A stretch of DNA of 64,000 nucleotides, from the NCBI GenBank assembly GCA_004352715.1, contig SCFE01000107.1, positions 816,452 through 880,451 of the forward strand, given 5' to 3'. The translations under genes and the position numbers were made by a program. This DNA is from Hofstenia miamia. Taxonomy: Eukaryota; Xenacoelomorpha; Acoela. This document shows, piece by piece, positions 24,540 through 33,977 of this stretch. The notes beneath the pieces are model-generated. The model was not told where the DNA came from. It ran no database searches and saw nothing but the letters and a program-made list of their open reading frames with translations. How positions within the stretch are numbered: position 1 is the first letter of the stretch; each line of letters starts with the position of its first letter.

Positions 24540-26270
24540 TACATACTGTAATTTGTAGAATGCCTTAAAATGGGTATATTAAATAAAATCCATAAGAACA
24601 AAACCATTAACACTTTGAAATACAAAAAACTCTAAATATACAACAAGGAAATGTCGAATTTAAGTGAATGTACGTTTTTCTTTCTCCCTTTTTAAGTTTA
24701 TACTAAAACTGTCATGAACTTTGCATTTTGTTCAATGCTTATGACGGAAAGATATCTTCATTTTAACACATTATTCAGTTTTCACAAAGATTCAAGTGGT
24801 GATGGTTGAATTCATTCAATAATGTAAGTTATTTTTGTATTTTGAAAAGTTAATATTACTAACTTTGTCTCATGTGATTACAAAATTATATAAAAATTTC
24901 CTAATATTTGTACATGTTTAATGTCCTTGCTCAAAAAGACAAAAAAATCACCAAAAAGAAAATTAAATATTCCCAAAGGCAAGTAATTTTGTTCGAAAAG
25001 ACAAAAAAATCACCAAAAGGAAAATTAAATACTCCCAAAGGCAAGTAATTTTGTTCGAAAAGACAAAAAAATCACCAAAAGGAAAACTAAATATTCCCAA
25101 AGGCAAGTAATTTTGTTCGAAAAGACAAAAAAAATCACCAAAAGGAAAATTAAATATTCCCAAAGGCAAATAATTTTGTTCAAAAAGACAAAAAATTCAC
25201 CAAAAGGAAAATTAAATACTCCCAAAGGCAAGTAATTTTGTTCGAAAAGACAAAAAAATCATCAAAAGGAAAATGAAAATTTTAGACTCTCAAATAGTAG
25301 AAAATACTTGGAAATCCATTATATATTGGCATTCTCCCCAATGCTATGTCTTAGAAACTCTAACAAGGTCAGATATTGTTTCAAAAAATCTCAATCTTTA
25401 TATGATTTTAAAACGTTTAATGGGGAAATGGAGTTAAAATCAGGTTTTCCTAATTGCATATTGCGAGATATAAATTTTATATTTGAATACAATGAGTAAA
25501 TCACCTTGAAGAAGTATTTATTTCATTTTATCAGTTTCTGATAATTGTAATTTAAGTTATTTATTTCTATATTTAGAAAATGTTCCAAAGTTGTTTGAAC
25601 ACCTAATATACAAAATGTAGTTTAAATCATTTAACTATTGCTGTTGTGTTTTTATAATCTCATAAACAATTACCAGTATATTTTAATTAAATGAAGTTTT
25701 AAGTACTATACGTATACTTAAATTTATTTTATATAGCTCGGATATTCATTTTCAATTTAAAAATTTGCTTTTTTCATGCCAACTGTGTACAACTAAGTGT
25801 TTTTTAAAATCAATCAATTTAATCATTTTTGCGTCAATGTATTTTTTATGAAAATGTGTTAGTCTTTTTGTAATTAAAAATGTTTTGCGAGTTTCAGGAC
25901 ATCTAATTGATTCGTTTTTGAGATGGCATTATGTATTCATTTACGATTATCAAAATTTACTTATTGACTGAAGAAAAATGTGAATGTTAATGCTTTCTCA
26001 ATAATTATAAAGTTTTTATTTTAAAATTCAAAAGCTATGATACAACTTTAACAATCATTGATTTGTAGAATGTCTTAAAATTTACATGTGATATTAAACA
26101 ACAAAACCATTCATTCTTTAAAATACGAAAATTAAATCTGAATTTACAACAAAGATTAGTCATATTTACATGTATGTATGTTTTTCTTACTCGTTGTTGA
26201 AAGTTTATACTAATACCATCATGAAATTTTCATTTTGTTTTTACAATGTTTTTGACTAATTTGATTGGTT
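24540..26270 (+). repeat. Diverged direct repeat pair inside the long-TIR element
   Basis: About 200 bases at 24540-24760 (TTTGTAGAATGCCTTAAAAT through a stretch ending ATTTTGTTCAATG) recur in the same orientation at about 26060-26270, with many substitutions. The central array lies between them. An old internal duplication would explain part of the element's length. Confidence 0.55.
24930..25275. repeat. 62-base minisatellite in the centre of the long-TIR element
   Basis: The core CCCAAAGGCAA recurs at about 24972, 25034, 25096, 25160 and 25221, separated by GACAAAAAAATCACC-like strings. That is about five and a half units of 61-64 bases with few differences. Long minus-strand frames through it are a by-product of a unit length close to a multiple of three; they are not genes. 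Confidence 0.85.
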
Positions 26271-26339
26271 GATTTCTTGCATACATATTGAAAAATTAAA
26301 TGTATATCAGTACTGAAACAAAGGATTGACGTCAAGGAA

Positions 26340-28154
26340 AGGAAAAACGTCAAAAAAGAAATGTAAGTCACAAATGTAAAAAACTTTGGAAAAGAAATGT
26401 AAGTCACAAACGTAAAAAAACTTTGGAAAAGAAATGTAAGTCACAAACGTGAAAAAACGTTGGAAAAGAAATGTAAGTCACAAATGTGAAAAAACTTTGG
26501 AAAAGAAATGTAAGTCACAAAAGTGAAAAAACGTTGGAAAAGAAATGTAAGTCACAAATGTGATAAAACTTTCAAAAAGAAATGTAAGTCACAAACCTGA
26601 AAAAACTTCGGAAAAAATGTAAGTCTACAAACGTGGAAAAGTCGTATACCGGGTATTTATTTAATTCTTAATATAAAAGACACCAATAAAATTTTAAAAT
26701 GTAAGCAATTTCTCATAATATAAAATTTATATTTTTAAATGTTTTGTATATATGTGTATCAATAAATGCTAACAACCAATTTACGACACTAATAAGAAAA
26801 CATGTTATCAACAATCTTGAAACGTTTCATATAAAAATTCCTACTTGCAATATTTTATTCTTGAATTCAACTAGAAATATATATTGAAAATATATTTATT
26901 TCATTTGTATCAGAGACGGTGATTGATAAATTTTTTTCTTTATTAACATTTTAGTTTTGTACCATCTTTCATTTACATAATTGTATAAATGGGAAAAACA
27001 TGTAATAATTGAGATTGTTTTCCAACTTCTGATTAATTCTAGTTTTATCTGATTTGAAAGTGTTATTTAATTGTAAAGTGATTTCATGTTTGGGAGATAT
27101 CAATCTTTACGATTGGATACATTTTTGACATTAATTACAGTTTTGTCTTGTCTTAAACACATTTGTGGGTTTTACCATGTACATTTATTAAATATTAGAA
27201 ATTGCAAGTTTTTGCATATTTTGCTTTATTACTGAAATAAGCCATTATGCTTTTAACAAGTATTATTATCTTTCTGATTTAAACAATTGTTATTAAATTT
27301 TGCTAAATAAAACAAGTATGTGAAATAAGTATGTAATTAAAAAAAATAAAAAAACAAGTATGTAAGCTCAATTAGCCACATATATAAACAAGTCGCATAC
27401 ATTAACAAAAAGCAAGTATGCTAAATAAACAAAATATTTTTGTTTGAAAATACTTATTAATTATGACTTTTACCTAAGAAATTTAGCAATAAAATATAAT
27501 TCCAAAAATTTGAATTTCTTGCATATAGAATTTCAATGATCTTTGACAATTATTTATGTAATATGTATAAAAAAATTGGCTACATTTTGAAAATAGATTA
27601 CAAATAAATGTGTTTGCCAACAGTACATATTTCAATGACGTCAGATATACACCCCGCCAATATACACAGTCAATTATTTATGTAATACAAATAAAAAAAT
27701 TGGTTACATTTTATACAATAGACTACAAACAAATTGTTTGCCAACAAATATTATAACAAAAGAGGATATGTTCCAATGAAGTCAGAGATACACCCCCACC
27801 AATATACACGGCCAATTATTTATGTAATATGTATAAAAAAGTGGCTACATTTAAACAATAGACTACAAACAAATGTTTGTCAACACAAAACTGAATATTT
27901 TCCAATGACGTCAAAGATACACCCCGCCAATATACACAGCCAATTATTTATGTAATATGAATAAAACAAATGGGCTACATTTAAACAATAGACTTCAAAC
28001 AAATGTGTTTGCAAACAAATATTATAACAAAAGAGAATATGTTCCAATGATGCAGAGATACACAGACAGCCAAAGTATACAATTACATCACAGACATGCC
28101 CGCCAAGATCAAAATGTCAATTTGTGGAATGAACTTCACTCAGATATAACTACT
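26340..28154 (-). repeat. Right inverted arm of the long-TIR element
   Basis: This is the inverse copy of 22578-23860 but longer. It has about nine 35-base units (26340-26640) against about five on the left. It has four subterminal units starting near 27548, 27673, 27812 and 27942 against two on the left. It also has about 280 extra bases (26785-27060) that interrupt the match to the left arm. Two of its units keep an intact TGACGTCA (27636-27643, 27906-27913). Confidence 0.75.
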
Positions 28155-28260
28155 CATCTCCCCTTTTAGATGATTCTAGGCAGAGATTTCCTGACACAAA
28201 ACAATTGTGTAATTAACTATTCAGCAAAAACTGTCACCATTCCTACAACAATTTTCAGAT

Positions 28261-29240
28261 CTCTCTACAAACATCTGATAGTAACACAGCTGAATTCACA
28301 TTAGCAGAAAATCTCAGAGTGGAACCAAACCACTGTAAACTAATGAAAATAACAATGAATGCGTCAATAAACAGAGACTACATCATCTCCAGCCAATACC
28401 GAATCAATCCATGAAAAATCATACTACTCAACAACATTTGTACAGTAAAAGATGGACAAGGTGTGACAGCAATTCTCAATAAAAGTGATAAATTTATCAA
28501 TTTCAGACCAAATCAGCTAACAATCATTGCAATCCCAATTGAGAAATTTGTAACAAAAACCTGGGAACTCTTGATGTGCAATACAACAGAAACAATGAAT
28601 GAAAGTATAGAAGCTCCAACAATATCAAAGGAGACTCATCTACATCTAACTAACAATGAAATAGAAATGATTAATGCAGTCCTACAGAAGAATGCAGGGA
28701 TATTCAACCACAGTGAAATCAGCATGTGGAAAGCTATTGGAATAGAACATGAGATAAATACTACAGAGTGCCTCATCACTTGAAAGATGAATATGCATGC
28801 ACCACTACAGAACTTCTAAATAATGGCATCATCAGAAAGAACAAGAGCCCTTATGCCTCACCAACAGTGTTCATCAAACAAGGCGAAAAATACCATCTAT
28901 GTATGGATTTCTGTAAGCTAAATGAGGTTACAAAGAATGACGCATATCTCCTTCTTCTCATAGACAAAATTCTCTATAATGTGGCACAATATAAAATTTT
29001 TTCCATGATTGATTTGTTTAAGGCCTACTGGCAAGTACCCATGAAAGAATCCAATATAGAAAAAAACTGCATTTATAACATCATATGGACTATTTGAATG
29101 GCTATACATGGTGTTCAGTCTCTTCAATGCTCCTGCAGTCTTCCAGTGGTATGTCATGAAGGTACTCCTCAACAAAAAACCCACACTGGAAGATATATAT
29201 TGACGACGTCTTTATATCCTCAACAAAATCCTGGCACTGC
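28261..29240 (+). pseudogene. Retroelement reverse transcriptase relic
   Basis: After a linker (open 28463-28783) the reading shows LNNGIIRKNKSPYASPTVF, then MDFCKLNEVT, SMIDLFKAYWQVP, then in a shifted frame the FNAPAVFQ block and YIDD (29196-29207) in place of YxDD. These are the ordered palm and finger blocks of a Ty3/Gypsy-type reverse transcriptase. At least two frame changes (near 28780 and 29095) make it non-functional. Confidence 0.75.
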
Positions 29241-29278
29241 TTTACAACACAGGTTTATGAATTAACTCAAAGAAATGC

Positions 29279-30113
29279 TTGTTCACAGTAAAGAAAGTTG
29301 TATTCCTTGGAAGAATAGTCCAAGCAGGCAACATAAAAAACAAAGACAATGCCAAAGTGCTCATAGAGGAAATTCAGTCTCCCAGAATTAAAAAGGATCT
29401 CCAACAAATTCTCAGTTTTGTCAATTACTATCATATGTTCATTCCAAATTTGGCAGAGAAAACCCATAATATGTCAAACTTACTGAAAGGGAAACAAGAC
29501 TTTGAGTGGAATTGGAAAGCACAGGAAGAGCTAGACCAACTAAAGAAATTCATGAAAAACATCCCCACTCTTAACTGGCACTGAAGCCAGTACAGTAGTC
29601 ATCAGAGCAACACTCAGATAGATGCAAAATGGTGAAGAAAAGCAGATACAATACTACCCCTGAAAATTGTGAACATCTGAACATAATTATGGAGCTATGA
29701 AACTTGAGATTCTTGTGCTGGTGGAGTCACTCAAAACCTTCTTCCACTTCTTAATTGGAGAAAAAACATTCATTGTCCATACTGACAACAGCAGTCTATA
29801 CTGGCTCAAGACATACTCTGGCGTCCACTCTAGAATAATAGTTAGATGGATTGAGTACCTCAGTGACTTCTCTTTTTCCATAACACACAGAAAAAGCAGA
29901 CTCCACAACAATGCTGACCTTTGGACTACCCTACCACAGTATCAGAGTGAACTAAAAAAACCAGAGTGTGAAAAGTCTAATTTCATCTTTATTCCATTCT
30001 CACAGTATGAAGAATTATCTGACATCAATGTCAATAAGAATGGTTGGCCAATACTTGCCATAACAATAAGAGAGGAAATAACAGCAGAAAAAATAGCTGA
30101 GGAGGCACAGTGA
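29279..30113 (+). pseudogene. RT connection and RNase H relic
   Basis: 29279-29584 shows VVFLGRIVQAGNI and LSFVNYYHMFIPNL, the usual segment after the polymerase. 29697-30113 shows FIVHTDNSSLYWL and HRKSRLHNNADLW, matching the RNase H 'TDh..L.wl' and '..N.aDalSr' blocks of Gypsy-type elements. A stop near 29583 separates them. Confidence 0.7.
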
Positions 30114-30344
30114 AATGACAAATGACATCATCCTGAAAGACATCTTAGACAACATTGAAACCAACAAGATCATTGAACAACACCCTCACTGCTAAATACT
30201 TCCAGAAATATAACTGGATGCTTACTGATACTGGAATCCTCTATGCACCTTTGAAAACCAAAAATCACATAGCTCTTCCAGAATACTACAAAAGAGAGTT
30301 AGTTAAGAAAGTTTCATGAAAGGGGACATACCAGTGTTCACCAG

Positions 30345-30980
30345 ATGGAGACAACCATCCATGAACAATTTGTAATCATTCATCTCTACAAAACCATTGA
30401 GGACATCATAAATAAATGCCTAACATGCATACAGCAGAACAAATCCAGATTTCCTGAACAACATGCTGAATTGGAAAAAATCACTTTGGAGAGAATGAAT
30501 GAAATTGTAAACGTGGACATTGAGCAGCTATCTAAAGATGAAGAAGGTTACTCTTATGTAGATAATTTCATGAAATACAGCAAAATGATTCCACTAAAAA
30601 ACATTAAAGACCAAACAGTCACTGAAGCAGTAGTAAATAATTGGATTTGCATATTTGGCCCTATGGAAAATCTGATCACAGACCAAGGAGTGCAGTTTGA
30701 AAGAAAATTTTTTCAATATTAATTAAACACCTCAAAATCGTACATAATCACACTATGGCTCATCACCCCAAGCCAATGGAGGAGTTGAAGACTAAATAGA
30801 ACACTCATCAATCTTATGCATACCACTGCAACTACACTCAGAAACACCTACAAATTAATTGAAAGATCTCAACAATCAACATTGATTGGAACAAATTAAT
30901 GATCATATATTTCCTAAAGCCAATTGACAAAGACGACATAAAAATGGTACAATGCATGAATCTAGTACTAGTTACTGCTG
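30345..30980 (+). pseudogene. Retroelement integrase relic
   Basis: CLTCIQQN is the cysteine pair of the HHCC zinc domain. NVDIEQLS and ITDQGVQFE carry the first two catalytic aspartates of the DDE core. The frame stops at 30722 before the glutamate helix, and remaining pieces lie in other frames. Integrase after RNase H supports the Ty3/Gypsy placement. Confidence 0.65.
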
Positions 30981-31053
30981 AAACTATCTCTGTCAAAATG
31001 GCTTTTATCTACATCAAAGAAAAAATGAAACCATACCTAATAATGTTCTTGAT

Positions 31054-32459
31054 TTGGAGGAATACCTGGAGAACTTAATCATCATCTGCCAATCCACTCT
31101 ACTTTGTTCCACTGTGACAACTAAAGCCAGCATTACTAACCTAATATTCATTGATATATTAGTAAACAGAAATTTTACTATGCAGAAAATCATAATGGAG
31201 GAGCAGATAGCAATAGAAACCCTCTTACAGGCTCAAACTCTGGAAATCTTAGATCCCCATTGCACGAGATCAAACATTACTGGCATTTGCTGTAAATTTT
31301 CGTTTAGTCAGTCACAACAAGCCCTCAACAAGATTCACAATAGCTGGATCCAGCTGAAAGCAAAAAAATACAATAATGAGCAATTGCCACAAACCAAAAT
31401 TTAGTGTCCTCAATGCACATACTTAACAAAAACAGAACGCCTACTTTCTTGTATCATCACAGCAATAAAATTCAAAGACAAAACAACCTTCAGAAAGGAC
31501 TTATTTGAACAATCACAAATACCGGACATCCTGGCAACCCCTGTGTTATGGCTAATCAGCATATTACTAACTCATGACAACTCCATCGAATTCCCCATCA
31601 CTAAAAGGGCATGCTGTAAAATTACAATGGTCTGCATCTTTGAAATCGCAATCACTCCTCTTCCTCAAAAACTCAATAACTGGCTGCTACTAGAAACGTT
31701 CCTAACAACTTCCCCACTGAAATCTAAACGAACAAACATTGACTGCTTTGAGAAATACATTATCAAGATCATCAATTACGAAAACCCTTTTGGAAGACCA
31801 CCAATCATTATTCAAAACAAACAAGCTTGGAATCCATGAAAAGGAAATCAACATCTTCCACACTTACACTAAGAAGGACATGTGGGGCACAACATCAGAA
31901 ACTCACTACAAAATATATACTGATTGCAACTCACCTCTCACAACTGAAATGCTGCAGGAAAGATTACCACATTCAACACAGAACTATCTAGAAGCATGCT
32001 GCAACCACAGCATAAACGACAAAAACATGTCACTCTACACATATCTATCCAGTCAATACCCCAAATATTTGTTCAGTTTTATTAGTATCACTACAGAAAC
32101 AACCAACTCATCAGAAAGATATCTCTCTCCTCTATAAACAAGTAGATCTCATGTGCAAAACTCCAGCGCAAATAACAGAAGAGGAAGAACTCCTCAACAA
32201 AGCCAAACTCAAATTATCACCATGGCTACAGTAACAGATAGACAAGGTCGTTAATGAGCAACTCACCAGAATGGAAGCAATTACCACCCATGTATGGACA
32301 ATGGGCGACGAACAAAATATACTCATAGAAAAACAAATCTTAAACAACAAGCACCAAATCAGTATCACTCCCATAATGTTCAAACAGGCAAAGGTTTCAG
32401 ACATGGAAATGATCAAAATGCACCTCTTCATCGAATATTACTCAAAACAAGAACTGTAA
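31054..32459 (+). pseudogene. Extra 3' ORF region of the retroelement, unknown product
   Basis: A chain of open pieces (31054-31404, 31543-31839, 31739-32137, 32271-32459) follows integrase with the same base composition as pol. The position fits a third ORF, as in Gypsy lineages with an envelope-like gene. I see no clear signal peptide, furin-type site or terminal membrane anchor, so I do not call it envelope. Cysteine-containing pieces such as ITGICCKFSFS are present but not diagnostic. Confidence 0.4.
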
Positions 32460-32825
32460 TGGTTAATGACACCATTGCAGCAAACAGCACTCAACGTCAA
32501 ATGTGCAACAGCTCGTTTTAATATAGACAACAAATCGAAAATTGCCAAAAAGGACGTGTAGTCTATCAATCATTGAAGAGCTCCCCAGAAAACTGATAAA
32601 TTACCCAATTAGCATCAGTACTGCAGAAATTACAACAACTCATGGAAACTGATTAGAACTGGAACAAAAAGTTGCTATGAAAAACGCTTTTTGCATCCCT
32701 CCTGCCATTATTGATATTCCCATCATAATGCCATATACGAAGGATAAAAAGACGGAACCAGTATACCAGCACACAACTATATTTCAACAACCACAAGGAC
32801 ATATGTCGATTCAAGAAAAATGCGT

Positions 32826-33055
32826 GTAGTAGTCATGGTCCCCTCCTTTCAATAACAAACATGGATAGTTGGGCAAAAGCTCCTGTTTAATATTAGTGCC
32901 GCCATGTTTATTTTTAATATTTAAATTTTGTATTTTGCCACCGCATGACTTCTGCCACCTGTACCTGTTTAATGCTGAATTGTTTAATAACATTGGTATA
33001 TATTCCTAATTTTTGTTACGAATTGGCAATAAACTTTTTGGTTTCACTTCGATTG
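32826..33055 (+). repeat. Candidate 3' LTR (unpaired)
   Basis: The sequence starts TGTAGTAGTCATGGTCCCC after the retroelement coding region and contains an AATAAA at about 33029. I found no second copy upstream of gag, so LTR status is inferred from position only. Confidence 0.3.
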
Positions 33056-33977
33056 GTTGCTCATTTATTTATTTTAAGGTAAATAATCATATGATGTCAA
33101 GCTAAATTTGTTTCGTTTTGAGGAAGAGCTGGGGTAGGTCTGAGGCTGATAAGTGCATCACCCTTGCGATTTTTCGTCTGGTTCGTCCAGATACTAAATG
33201 GCATTGCTCATTGCTAAGTTAATTTCAATGGCTCTGATGTTGCACTTTGGCTTCAGCCACAAAGTTCTAGTGAAATTCTCCAATCATGGTTTTGCTTGTA
33301 ATTTTTGTCTCACGTGCTCGATGCTATTAATTACAATTCTCTTGCCGTTTGCTAACCTAAATTGCTCATGCCACATGGTTAGCTGTTTTCTTAGAATTTA
33401 TTGGTCGCTTTTTTGATTTCGGAAAGCAATAAAAACACCTCACAAATCTCCATGAAACCCATAAAACAATATTTCATCTCTACCCCCATCTCAATACGAC
33501 GATGGTGATACTCATTGAGAAGCACAGATCCCCACCCCATTGGCCAAGCCTGTTTAAAATTCGTACTAAATTAATCGAATGAAAAAGTAAGATTTTAATC
33601 TTAGACTGATCGTATAAATTTCTTAAGCTAAAAACTTAATATGGATTCTCACTTAAATTTTCTTTTTTTAAAAGTTGGACGTATTCAATTACGGTGACTC
33701 ACTTGAAAGTTTGTTTTAAAAGGATTCTCCAGCAATTGAATAACCGATGAATGTTTAATCATCTTTAACTTGATAAAAAAACAAGTAAACAAATGCTTAA
33801 ATTTGTAAATCTAAGACTCACCTGTCAAAAGCTGCATTATTTTTATTCCAGGAGCTCCTCGGAAGCATAATCAATTTTTTAAGTAATGAAACTGACATGA
33901 GATTGTGTGTACATTGACACCAAAGATCTGTTATTTTAATGAAAGTTTGATTTCTGAAGTTCATTAGTTTCAAAAAA
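33056..33977. other. Intergenic; probable upstream region of the PAN-TSP1 gene
   Basis: A hydrophobic 72-codon frame at 33198-33416 has no supporting features. No clear TATA box position can be fixed. Nothing else is recognisable. Confidence 0.4.

Larger units (their letters stand above)
22578..28154. mobile_element. Non-coding long-TIR element, 6-bp TSD (Polinton- or foldback-like)
   Basis: Both ends begin with AGTAGTTATATC and stay near-identical for hundreds of bases. The left arm runs to about 23860 and the right arm back to about 26340. The hexamer CATCTC is present on both outer sides. Total length is about 5577 bases. Outer parts of each arm hold tandem 125-140-base units, inner parts hold about 35-base units, and the centre holds a 62-base array. 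I find no gene inside: no polymerase, integrase, ATPase, helicase or transposase motif. A 6-bp TSD with long TIRs starting in AG is the structure known for Polinton/Maverick elements, but those are usually 15-20 kb and coding. This could be a non-autonomous derivative or a foldback element. Confidence 0.75.
22350..28260 (+). pseudogene. Retroelement protease, split by a 5.58-kb insertion
   Basis: The N-terminal half carries TVDTGASI (22413-22430 for VDTGAS), the catalytic aspartate loop of a retropepsin-like protease, followed by one in-frame stop. The C-terminal signature ILGRDF (28173-28190) lies on the far side of the inserted element. The insertion point is inside the coding sequence and is flanked by the repeated hexamer CATCTC (22572-22577 and 28155-28160). 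The split proves that the long-TIR element landed after the retroelement. Confidence 0.7.
21061..32825 (+). mobile_element. Decayed Ty3/Gypsy-like LTR retroelement, interrupted
   Basis: Order on the plus strand is gag with zinc knuckle, aspartic protease, reverse transcriptase, RNase H and integrase, then an extra 3' ORF region. This is the Ty3/Gypsy order, with integrase after RNase H. Multiple stops and frame changes show the copy is inactive. A 5.58-kb element (22578-28154) splits the protease. No pair of LTRs was found. The 5' side is replaced near 21 kb and only a candidate 3' LTR is visible. It is described here as a fossil; no intact protein is present. Confidence 0.75.

Noticed and set aside
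24930-25231. Two 68-codon minus-strand frames with repeated PLGIFNFPFGDFF
   Set aside because: They are produced by the 62-base minisatellite reading through in several frames; no start context or gene neighbours.
26340-26640. CRISPR-like regular direct repeats
   Set aside because: Units are adjacent 35-base tandem copies with no unique spacers, lie in an animal transposon arm, and no cas genes exist.
31054-32459. Calling the retroelement 3' ORF an envelope gene
   Set aside because: Position fits, but there is no visible signal peptide, cleavage site or membrane anchor.
33198-33416. 72-codon hydrophobic frame upstream of the PAN-TSP1 gene
   Set aside because: Compositional; no splice sites, domain or continuation into a neighbouring exon.
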